In this document: positions 1 through 9,929 of the stretch, piece after piece
How positions within the stretch are numbered: the first letter of the stretch is position 1
Layout of the letters: each line of letters begins with the position of its first letter
Origin: Oopsacas minuta
Taxonomy: Eukaryota; Porifera; Hexactinellida; Lyssacinosida; Leucopsacidae
Length of the DNA: 64,000 bases
Assembly (NCBI GenBank): GCA_024704765.1
Contig: JAKMXF010000022.1
Location: forward strand, 124,001 to 188,000
Direction of reading: 5' to 3'
Translations under genes and position numbers: made by a program
The notes under the pieces: model-generated
Database searches by the model: none
What the model was told of the DNA's origin: nothing
What the model saw: only the letters and a program-made list of their open reading frames with translations

Positions 1-3000
1 AGACCGCCATTCAGCAGCTAGCATCTTAGTAAGCTGTGGTACTGTAAGGTTAGGGTTTTGTTGCTGTAGCTTGCTGCGGTTGAATGAGCAGAACATACCG
101 TATCCATGAGTAGGGAGGATTTTACGGACCGGAATGCTCTGTACATTAGAGGGGACAGGGGCGTGACAGAGAGGTGTGAATTTCCGCTTTCCACTGAGAA
201 AATCCTGGATATTTGGTGACAACCGTAACTCTGGTATTATATCAGATTCAAACTTATAGAACTCGTCTCTCGCTACTTCAGGAGCAAGTGGGAAGGATTT
301 GAAAGTTTTAATCTTCTTAAATTCCTTATCACCAGTTTCGTAGTAACGATATACACATACGAATACATTTTTCTCTAAATACTCGATGGGTCTAGAATCA
401 CAATAATCCTTCAGTGGCATGACGTAGCATTTCCCGATTATAGAACGCATTGGATTAGTGTCAATAGTTGTGCTCATTATTACTTCCTTTCTGTAGAACA
501 GTTGAGTAGGTGGATGCTGGGTCTGCTTGGGCTTGAGTATCCATGGTCCGGTGAAGAAAGGGTTATCACTCTTATCATGCCATATTTGATCTATACGCAC
601 AATACAAGTGCTACCGTCTTGTACTTTTACATAGACAAAATCTCCCAACTTGAACCTATAAAATTATCATTAGGTTAGTACACATTAAACGTATATATAC
701 CACTAGACTTGATACCTGACACCGTCTATGACACACTGATCGAAGTAAGAGAATCCTTTAGGAGCTCCTTGGGGTAAGTGTTGAGTTGAAATGTTTGTGT
801 ACTCTTCATCATCACTCTTGTCTCCCTGTCCCTGTCCCTCTGTCCCTCCCTCACTCAGACCAGAGTTGGTAGCACTGTTCACAAACACAGAGGGAATCCT
901 CTGCATTAATAAAGGTGTGTCTCTAAGTATAAAATCTGAATCTCTCTGTTCTCCTACTGGCCAAGTCTTAATCTTCTTTTCAGTTCGTGTCTTAACATTA
1001 TACTTAGACTGACATACATATACATCCTCCTCTGAGTACCCGTTAGGCATAAACTTGCTGAACGACTTAAGGTGCATGACGTAGCACTTAGCATTCACAC
1101 GAGAAGAGCGACACATGTGGAAGTCATCTGTCTTGAAAACTTCTTTTTCAAAGAACTTCTTTGTAGCCAGATGGAATGTCTCTTCAGGTCTGTAGAACCA
1201 AAGACCAAATAACCAACACTCTCCGGTTGGTGTCTGCCAGATGTTATCAATCTGTACAATGTGAGGCTGACTTGAAGTCTTTCTAGCAGCAATATACACG
1301 TAGTCTCCAGGCTTGTACTCTATTCCGTGACGTATGAAGGAGTATAGTACCCTTCTGGATTGTTCATCACACTCATCATGAGATTCATAGCCATCTGTCT
1401 GTCTTTGAATCCATGGTTCGTCTACTGTTACACTTGTAGTGATGTTATCTTCCTTTTTAACAGCTGGTTCAGGAATGTAGTCAGACTTTTGTGTGATAAT
1501 CCATCTATCGTAATAGCATTGATCAAAAATGACATATACGATAAATATATCAGAATATATGTATGCACTAGTACCTTTGTGTCTTGCTGGGACTAAAGGC
1601 ATTCATTTCAGCTTCAAATTCAGACATGGTAACCTTGAGACATGGACTTTTGAGTTGTAAGCAGAATTTGTCTCTCAATTCAAAATAGGCAGCTTGTAGT
1701 TTTAGCATAGCCTTGTACTCTGGGGACGAAGGAGAGAATGTACCTTGAACTCTTCTAAACACCAGCAGTAGCTCCTTTTGGAATAAATCATATCTTGAGT
1801 ATTCTCCTGATAATATAGACTCTTCTATAGAAGTCATGTCAATACTCTCAGTATCGTCGTGTCTAGACTGCCACTTGATTCTGTACAGCATTAGGCCAAC
1901 ATCTCTTCCTGCCTCGTCTCTGTACTCTTTTAGGTGAGTGAACACATCTGAGATTGTGTCCTGTAGCCACTTTTGGGGGTCTGGGTACATGTCCTTTCTG
2001 ACTGGTATCAGCTGATTGAGTTTTGTTGTTACAAACTGGATAAGAGATATAGCCAGTGTATGTATACGATTAGTATGAGGATAATATACAGTTGTGTTAT
2101 AACACATTAGCTGTATATCTGATAAGAACTCGTTATAGTGGTTATAATGAGAGGCCTGAATACGGTCTGATATTGTACTGAGGTCAATTGGTTTTTTTAT
2201 CCGAGAATGGTAGTCAGATTTAGAGCTCTTCAATGGGACATGTTTGAAATGTGATATGTACTCTGCTCCCTATTCGAAATGAACAAATCACATAAGTATA
2301 TATAAATATCTATCAGATGAATTCAAGTCTAACCTTTGTATCAGATCCTGCAATGATGAATTGATATAGCTGATTTATTATTGAGGAGTAATGAGCTTTC
2401 TGGGACTCACTCACCTCTTGGACCACTGGAGAGGGAGCATGTGTAGGGGGTAGGACACTAGTTGAGGTAGCTGTAGCTCCTTCATGAGTTATATTGGTGT
2501 GTAGTGAGGTTTGTAAGATCTGTATCAGAGAGTTTATGTGTTGACTGTTGACTGTATCATCCTGGAAATAACTAAACACACAAATATCAAACTACAAATG
2601 ATAATATTTACATAATCTTATACCTGAGAGTATCTTCCAGCAGGATAACAAGCTCCAGTAACATTACCCATGTTTCGCTGTACTCATCACCATTTATTCG
2701 CTCTCTCAGTACACTCAAACATAATCCAGGCCTCCTAGCCGTGACGTAGAAGTTCCCATGTTCTGTAGGACACAATGGTTCTAGTATTATCTCACAGTTG
2801 AGAGAATTGGTAGAATTTTCTCGAGCCTTAAGGAGAGGAGAGAGGATCTTGTTGAGGTCATTTGGATTTGGTTTTTGTTTCGCTGTGAATTGGAGTAGAC
2901 GATCAGAATAGTTTACCTGATGTTTACATGATTATTTTATGAATATTCTTATAAACGGCTAACTAACCATCGCTTTGAATCCAATATCTTGATCTGGTAC

Positions 3001-3339
3001 TTTATCCTTTAGTATTCGTCCGTAAGAAACGAGAGAATTTATAGTATTCGTGTCTATTGCATGTCTAACATCGGTAACCCATTCAAAGCTCTTTTCTGTG
3101 CTAGTAGAGGGCTGAGTTCTGTCAAAGGAGAGTATGACGTCAAGAATAAAGTAGAACAAGGTCTTAATGTCTTCCCGACTAACTGGTATGATTCCAATTG
3201 AATAAGTGTTATTTCCTGTGTCAGTTAGAGTACAATCAGAGTTGGGAGAGGGGGTGTTACTAGGAGATAGTTTAGACTGTTTGACAGGTTGTGTAGAAAG
3301 CGTAGATGGACGCTTGCGGTTCCTATTATTTCGATTCAT
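1..3339 (-). CDS. PBRM1: Polybromo-like SWI/SNF (PBAF) subunit, 3' end beyond window
   Basis: This is a chromatin-remodelling subunit that reads acetylated histones. Six exons on the minus strand join in phase: 3339-2968, 2916-2624, 2571-2334, 2269-1575, 1504-716 and 655 to the window edge, with introns of 51-70 nt. They give 1,014 residues before the edge. Seen in order: a basic Ser/Pro-rich start, two or three divergent bromodomain-like segments (about residues 125-235, 285-385 and 385-470; the middle one has 'KKPIDLSTI'), a BAH domain (about 592-705), a second BAH domain (about 797-910), and the start of an HMG box ('GYGMFCSFNR') at the edge. The order bromodomain-BAH-BAH-HMG is specific to polybromo. 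Vertebrate PBRM1 has six bromodomains, so this copy is short at its N-terminus. The start is the first ATG of exon 1, after which all exon phases agree. Confidence 0.85.
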
Positions 3340-3865
3340 TTGCCTAATTAGTTACTATAGCACCGGTCAAAAGAATAATTTAAACAACTAATGCAATTAT
3401 ATTCAATATAGAATTCAATAAGATAATTATAAACCAATTCTAACTTTATCCGGGATGCCCTCTCCTCTCCCCTCCCCTCCATCAATTAATAAATTGTGGG
3501 CTTGAAGACTGCCGCGTATCAAAGCATACGATTACTTGTTCGTGTTATTCTGGGTTTTCTATTTCACGGATTCACAGATAAGATCACGCTAGTTTAACTA
3601 AATTAATTAATACTTCTGTTTTGGTACAAATTTTCCCTAGGCCTGTCCATAACTAATCATCATATATTTCTGTACACACTGGCTGAGATTAGCTATCTCG
3701 ATCTTCAGGACAACTGGGTCTGCTAAGGATCAATTTTAATATTTATTCGAATCTATTAATAGTCTGTACATATTTTTTGTTGATTAGGAAACCTTTAGAC
3801 ATGACCGTGACAAATCTATAAATGCAGAATTTCGGAAAGTTAATCATAATTACTTGTAATTGATA
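3340..3865. other. Divergent intergenic spacer
   Basis: This 526-bp spacer separates two genes read outward from it (polybromo-like and TPR/CHAT) and so should hold both promoters. It is AT-rich apart from a short polypyrimidine tract near 3465-3482. I see no clear TATA box, RNA gene or ORF in it. Confidence 0.5.
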
Positions 3866-6800
3866 ATGTCTAATCAATTCAAACCAACACCTACCCCTTA
3901 CAGACATACCAGGTGTGGGTCCCTCCCTTCTCACCCCCCTGACTCAGACTTCAGCTCTATAGTAGAGCGTTACGCTACAGCAATTGCCTTAGACCCAAAT
4001 AACTACAATAATTATTGTAACAGATCCTCGGCACTCTTATCAGCTGGTAGGATTCAAGAGTCCATACAGGACGCAAAGAAAGCAATCTCTCTACAACCCG
4101 ATCACTCCCTACCTTATTACAGATTAGGGTTAGCTCACAAAACCAGGAATAATGAGATTGATGCTATCGTAGCTTTCTGTCAAGCTCTGTCTAGAGATGT
4201 CAATGATCAAAATTATATGCACGAGTTATGCGAACTTGTGCTGAGCGGTCACTTTGGGACGTTCACAGAGATGTTTCGTACACTACACTCTATGGGAATG
4301 GAGCAAGATAGCTTTATTCTTATCTCAAGTGTTGGTAATGAGTTTATTAATTTGAATGAGAATAAGAAGGCTGTTGTAGTATTGCAGTCAGCAAGACAAA
4401 TCACCACAGACAAAATGAAGGTTAAATCAACTCTCCTATTCTCACTAGCTGATTTGTATTGGAGTTTGAATGATATGAAAAACGCCATTAATGTACTGGA
4501 AGAGAATATTCAATTATGTGACCGTATGCAGGATAAGATATCTCTACTGCGATGTTGTACCAGTCTAGCTCAATGTTTTACAGCACTCAAACAATGGAAC
4601 AGAGCTATAGACACATACACGAGGCAAATAAATGTTGCTATTACCATCAGTGATTTCCGTACAGCTCTGTATGGATGCAGTAGCATCGGGGAGTGCTACA
4701 CTATCATGGGACAACATGTACTCGCTGTGCCCAGTCATAGACGAGCTATCCAGTTTGCACAGAGAATACAAGATAAATTAACTGAAGCTAAAGAGCACTG
4801 CTATGCTGGTTGTGCACTGATTTCAGCTGGCAGGCCTCAACAATCCCAGTACCATCTCCTAGAACATCTAGAACTAGCTAGAGAGCTGAGGGAGGTAGAT
4901 GAAGAGAAAAGAGCTCTCGCTAATCTCACCCAAAGCTATTTTATGATTGGAGAGTACGAAAATTCTTTGAGTTTTTCTAAGTCTCTCTACACTCTCTCAT
5001 CACAGAGTTCTGACCAGGCTATGGTAACACGAGCATATGCAGGGATGGGAAAAGCTCACCAAGCTATGGGCAATTTTGAACAAGCAATAGAATTGTTTAC
5101 AGAGCAACTCAAAGTTAGCAAAGAGTGCCCAGAACCTGTACCAAGGACGAAAGCTCTAGCTAACCTCGCTTTTGCTTACGAGGCTAGTGGTGATAACTCT
5201 ATGTCTCTTAAATACGGATATGATCTTTTGTCTATGAGTGAGAATTTTGGCCTCACTTCTCTACAAGCTAAAGCCTATGGAGTTCTCGGTAAGAATTACA
5301 GCACTCTAGGGAATTTCTCAGAAGCACTTAAGTACTATCAGCTACAGTTAGGGCTCAATTACACATCACACAATCCTAACATTCATCTCTCTACGCTCTG
5401 TGAACTAGCTTCTTGTTTCGCTGACTTGGGAGAGATCGAGCAAGCATCGGAGCACTTTACTAATGCACTCAGTTATGCTGAAAATGAAAAGAAATGTAGT
5501 AGAGAAATGGTTTGCTATGCGTTAGAGCATTATGGTCAGTTCCTATGTAAAAATGGTAATTTTAAACAAGCATTAGCTCAGTTGGAGAGGTGTCTGGAGA
5601 TGACAGCTGCCTCCAGTCAGTCTAGAATAGTTAGACGTCGAATATGTCGAGAGCTAGCTATCTGTTACGAAGAAATAGGTAATCTAGAACAAGCTATACA
5701 TTTTTACAAAGAGTTATTTAGACGCGGTAGAGAGGAGAAAGCTAAGAATCTTATGCTAGAGTCTCTAGAAAAATTACAGAGTATATACAAGCTGTTGGGA
5801 GATGAAGCACAGGTCGCAATCTATGAGAGTAAGAGACATATCCTTGAGATTGAATCTTTGAGCATGGCTTCCAGTTCTCCAACTCGTTCCGTGACTATTG
5901 CTGAGCTAGCGAGGAGAGGAAACGATTGGATTCAGAAAGGTTATTTAGAGGAGGCGGTCACCTGTTTCGAGGACCTTCTAGACAAAGCTCGTGTTGAGGA
6001 ACAACCTCTTCTAGAGGGTGTGGCTTATGTAGGACTAGCTAGGATATGTCAGAAGAAAGGAGAGTATCAAGAAGCGATATACCATCTCAAGAATGACGTG
6101 TTAATCAGACGGACACTACATGACCTAACCGGGGAGGTAGCTTCTCTGGAGCGCCTAGGAGATCTATGTTTTGAAGGAGAAATGTACGAAGAAGCTGTGA
6201 GCCATTTTGAGAACCAATTAGAAGTTGCTAGACAAGCTAAAACAGTTATGGGTGAGGTCAGTAGCCTAGGGAAACTAGGTAAAGTACTGGTTAAGCTAGA
6301 TAGACTAGAAGATGCGTTGAGTTATTACAGCGAACAGCTGACTATCTACACTAATAACGTAACCATAGGAGAGGTTAAGGATCAAGCTGAATGTTGTGCT
6401 GATATAGGAGACATACAATTACAGCTAAATAACCTCCCAGAAGCTCTATCGTGTCATACTCAGCACCTGGCTCTAGTACAACAAGTAGGACAGCCTCAAT
6501 TACAGATACGAGCATATGGTGCAATGGGAAAGGTCCATTTCTGTCTGGGACAGCATGACGATGCACTGATGTGCTATGATAAGAAGCAGAGACTGTGTAG
6601 AAAGATGGAGAGTCAATCAGGTGAAGTAGAAGTGTATGGAGAAATGGCAGTTGTGTATATATCTACGGGGTGTTGGGCTCAGGCTGTATCCTGCTACAGA
6701 CACCAGAGGGATCTGGCTAGACTCATGTTAGAGGCTGTTCCTACATGTGTGGAAGCTAAAAGATCTCTGTATATAGCTCTATCAGGACTAGCTAACGTAT

Positions 6801-9700
6801 ACTTCCAACAAGAAATATACAACAAGGCTTTGGAGAATGAGTACAAGGGGTTCGAAGTAGCTAATCAGCTGGGAGATGAAGAGTGGAAGATGCGGGCTAA
6901 CGGAAGCCTAGCTGACATCCACGAGAAGACTCATAACTTTCTGAAATCAATCGCCTACAGAGAAACACAGCTACAACTAGCTAGAAATATTAATAACTCT
7001 TCTAATATAGCTAATGGTCTGCTAGGATTAGGCAGATGTCAGTTCTATAGGAGTGAATTTCATCAGGCTGCTATCAGTCTCAGAGAGGCTCTGACAGAGA
7101 GCTGTAATCTCAACCAGCAGGGACTAGAAGGAAGGATACGGTATTACCTCGGACTGGTGTATCTTCATCTTGAGGAAATGGAGTCTGCAGAAACTACTCT
7201 CCAGACAGCCCATCCTCTCATTGATGGACTCGTTAATGACTCTCTACTCATCCCGGTACGACTAGTAGAACTTCTACATATGCAAGAGAACCTGTACTTA
7301 GGTCTAGAGCTATCTCTAGTCTCTTTAGATAGACATTTGGAAGCTTTAGTAGCAGCAGACTGTAAAAAGAACACACGGTTCCTTAAGTATATTATTTATC
7401 GATACAACACTAATCCTGAGGTATTGAAGAGTGCAGGGTTCTTCCAGCAACCACTGTTAACGTATGACATGACAAAACTCCTTAAACGGATACATCATAC
7501 AGTATTGGTATACTCTGTAGCTTATACGAAGCTCCATATATGGGTATTGAGAGGAGGACTGATACAATTTAAACAGATTAATTTAACAGAAATAACTCCT
7601 ACGCTAAGAAGATTGAATATCTCTTCACTTAACTCTCTATCAGGTGATTCCTTCCTATTCACAGATTTCCATCCAGGACTAGTTGAGCTTATTACTCAGA
7701 CCAGAGATTCCATTGGTATTTCTACCCTCTTCTGCTCGCGAAAAATTCCCCTATCCCCCGTCCTCCCCTTCACACCGCTTTCAGAGAATTCAGATTCAGA
7801 AACCAGTTCTGTTACTCGTAGCTCCATCAGCTCTGGATCCTCCAAGCGCTCCGCTACCAGTATAGACTACCAACCCTCAACAGAGGTTCTGTTACCCAGA
7901 CTATATCGCCTACTTATTGAGCCTATAGAGAGCAAACTCCCTTCCTCGCACACCCATGAATCAATAACCTTAATTCTAGACAGAGAGCTGCATCTTATTC
8001 CGTTTCCCCTGCTGTCTCCTCCTGACATAACGCTTCCTACATTTGCTCGTGCTTATAAACTTTCTTTTAGTCTCAGTTTACAAACTTTGTTACAACAATT
8101 ATCACTAATTCCTCATCTCAAAGAGAATCTGAAGCATACTCGATGGATTACGATGCACTCTTCTGGTGAGAGAAAGGATCCTCTTCAGTTTCTTCATATG
8201 CGAAATGTTACACGAGATCTGGACCTACCTGAGGATTACTCGGTAATGCTAGCTCAGACCCCTGCCCCTCCCCTAGTGGTAGCTAGTCCTCACTTCTTGA
8301 ATATTGACACCTCTACCAACAAACGGACATGGTGTATGAAGCCAGCAGCTGAGAAGGAGGCTAGACGTATAGGTAGTATTCTAAAGGTAAAACCAATAAT
8401 TAGAAATAAAGCTAGCAGAGATAAAATAATGGAAATACTACAGACTACTAACTGTGTGTATTTTTCTGGACAAGTGTCTTGGGATACTATGGAACTTATA
8501 TTAATCGCGAAACCTCACACCTCTAATTTGAAATCTGAGAATCAAGGAGGAGAGCAGCAGAAAGAGAGGGGTAGAGGAGATGGAGAATGCGAGAGAGAAA
8601 CAGGAAACGGAGAAGAATCACAACTTTTAGAGAATACAGAATATTCTACGATTAATTCTGAGGATCTTCTCATATCTAATTTTAACCAGATGAATCTATT
8701 TGTACTGTCAGGACATTGTCTGACTTCTGATTCAGAATTGGATATTAATGACGTCATTTCCTTAGCTCACATCCTGTTGTCAGCTGGTGTCAAGTGTGTG
8801 ATACTGCCTCTCTGGGCCAGTCCGGACAATTCTGCAAGAACTCTCCTAATGTCTCTGTTTAATGGTCTCACAGTGGGTGGGAAACTCGTTACAGTATTTC
8901 AGAGGGCAATGGAGGGAGTTCAGGGCTTTTCTAGCTTTTCACATCCACTCAACTGGGCTGGTTATATGGCACTGGGGAGTGACGTAACTCTACAGGAGTT
9001 TAACCCCGCACCTTATTTCCAGCAGTTAATTTCTAACCCTTTAGAAGATGTAAAGTATACAATGAACTTCTTGAAAGAGCTCTTGATAGAAGCAGAATCT
9101 CTTATAGTAGCTGGATGCTCTGTGCCTAATGTTATTCCACAGAAAGATGTAGAAGCTCAGATGGGAGCAAGCGAAGGTTGGAAGGAAATATTGCTTTGTG
9201 CAGGATTTCATTTTTCAAACGGTATTCCTCCTGATATCCCGAATAGTATCGTGTATCCTAGCAACGATGAAACTCACGGACTCCACACCTGTCTGTCATA
9301 TGTCACTAGCCTTATAGAGATGGATAAATATATGCTTTCTTATCTGCAAAACCTGAGAGATCGTGAAATACTAATTTATCCTTTGCTACGACTGTTGAAG
9401 CTAAGTATATTTCAACTTACAAGTTCTACCTGCGAATCTAAAGGTGATGCATCTGAGTTAGTTACCGTGGGAACAGAAATATACGTTTGGAATGTTCAAG
9501 ATTGTGAAGAAATACTGAAATATATTGGCTACAAACTCAAGTCAGTTTCATCAACAGACGTACAACTGCAAATCCCTAAACAACATCTAACCAAATCATA
9601 CTTGGAAGCTATAATATCCTGTCTACACGCTCTGTTTGGACCAGAAGCCCTCCTGCCTAGAATAGTGTTTGAAACTCAATCTACAGAAGAGACGTTATAG
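3866..9700 (+). CDS. TTC28: Giant intronless TPR protein with C-terminal CHAT domain, TTC28-like
   Basis: A single uninterrupted frame of 1,944 residues. The first ATG is at 3866; the frame extends six bases upstream only through a non-ATG codon. Residues about 15-1150 are tandem tetratricopeptide repeats, many of the form 'A..G.ALG.Y..A..YY..QL.LA', in the style of TTC28/LGN-type TPR arrays. Residues about 1220-1690 form a CHAT (caspase-HetF-associated-with-TPRs) domain ending in 'HPLNWAGYMALGSDV', as in vertebrate TTC28. A low-complexity Glu/Arg/Gly insert lies near residues 1560-1595. About 250 further residues follow. TTC28 is a large cytoplasmic scaffold linked to midbody and cytokinesis; that role is carried over from the family and not shown here. 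At the usual CHAT histidine position the sequence reads 'FSGQ' (Gln1536), and the Cys-loop region reads 'VLSGHC' (residues 1613-1618) where active CHAT proteases have LSAC. Protease activity is therefore doubtful. Confidence 0.85.
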   Translation: MSNQFKPTPTPYRHTRCGSLPSHPPDSDFSSIVERYATAIALDPNNYNNYCNRSSALLSAGRIQESIQDAKKAISLQPDHSLPYYRLGLAHKTRNNEIDAIVAFCQALSRDVNDQNYMHELCELVLSGHFGTFTEMFRTLHSMGMEQDSFILISSVGNEFINLNENKKAVVVLQSARQITTDKMKVKSTLLFSLADLYWSLNDMKNAINVLEENIQLCDRMQDKISLLRCCTSLAQCFTALKQWNRAIDTYTRQINVAITISDFRTALYGCSSIGECYTIMGQHVLAVPSHRRAIQFAQRIQDKLTEAKEHCYAGCALISAGRPQQSQYHLLEHLELARELREVDEEKRALANLTQSYFMIGEYENSLSFSKSLYTLSSQSSDQAMVTRAYAGMGKAHQAMGNFEQAIELFTEQLKVSKECPEPVPRTKALANLAFAYEASGDNSMSLKYGYDLLSMSENFGLTSLQAKAYGVLGKNYSTLGNFSEALKYYQLQLGLNYTSHNPNIHLSTLCELASCFADLGEIEQASEHFTNALSYAENEKKCSREMVCYALEHYGQFLCKNGNFKQALAQLERCLEMTAASSQSRIVRRRICRELAICYEEIGNLEQAIHFYKELFRRGREEKAKNLMLESLEKLQSIYKLLGDEAQVAIYESKRHILEIESLSMASSSPTRSVTIAELARRGNDWIQKGYLEEAVTCFEDLLDKARVEEQPLLEGVAYVGLARICQKKGEYQEAIYHLKNDVLIRRTLHDLTGEVASLERLGDLCFEGEMYEEAVSHFENQLEVARQAKTVMGEVSSLGKLGKVLVKLDRLEDALSYYSEQLTIYTNNVTIGEVKDQAECCADIGDIQLQLNNLPEALSCHTQHLALVQQVGQPQLQIRAYGAMGKVHFCLGQHDDALMCYDKKQRLCRKMESQSGEVEVYGEMAVVYISTGCWAQAVSCYRHQRDLARLMLEAVPTCVEAKRSLYIALSGLANVYFQQEIYNKALENEYKGFEVANQLGDEEWKMRANGSLADIHEKTHNFLKSIAYRETQLQLARNINNSSNIANGLLGLGRCQFYRSEFHQAAISLREALTESCNLNQQGLEGRIRYYLGLVYLHLEEMESAETTLQTAHPLIDGLVNDSLLIPVRLVELLHMQENLYLGLELSLVSLDRHLEALVAADCKKNTRFLKYIIYRYNTNPEVLKSAGFFQQPLLTYDMTKLLKRIHHTVLVYSVAYTKLHIWVLRGGLIQFKQINLTEITPTLRRLNISSLNSLSGDSFLFTDFHPGLVELITQTRDSIGISTLFCSRKIPLSPVLPFTPLSENSDSETSSVTRSSISSGSSKRSATSIDYQPSTEVLLPRLYRLLIEPIESKLPSSHTHESITLILDRELHLIPFPLLSPPDITLPTFARAYKLSFSLSLQTLLQQLSLIPHLKENLKHTRWITMHSSGERKDPLQFLHMRNVTRDLDLPEDYSVMLAQTPAPPLVVASPHFLNIDTSTNKRTWCMKPAAEKEARRIGSILKVKPIIRNKASRDKIMEILQTTNCVYFSGQVSWDTMELILIAKPHTSNLKSENQGGEQQKERGRGDGECERETGNGEESQLLENTEYSTINSEDLLISNFNQMNLFVLSGHCLTSDSELDINDVISLAHILLSAGVKCVILPLWASPDNSARTLLMSLFNGLTVGGKLVTVFQRAMEGVQGFSSFSHPLNWAGYMALGSDVTLQEFNPAPYFQQLISNPLEDVKYTMNFLKELLIEAESLIVAGCSVPNVIPQKDVEAQMGASEGWKEILLCAGFHFSNGIPPDIPNSIVYPSNDETHGLHTCLSYVTSLIEMDKYMLSYLQNLRDREILIYPLLRLLKLSIFQLTSSTCESKGDASELVTVGTEIYVWNVQDCEEILKYIGYKLKSVSSTDVQLQIPKQHLTKSYLEAIISCLHALFGPEALLPRIVFETQSTEETL

Positions 9701-9929
9701 CACCAAAGTTATTCATGTTTTCGCTAAGCATCAAGCAGTTGCCAGTCCTGTAGAGTGAGTTCAAGCACACACTTTCTGTTTTATCAATTTCTTCAACTAA
9801 TTTATTATTTTAGTATTGTTGTTTCTTTTCTAAATTAATATATTTCTCATTTCTCATTTCTGATATATTTTTCTATAAAATAGTGAAAGTATAATAAAAA
9901 TACTATTTCAAAGTTCTATTTTATCATAG

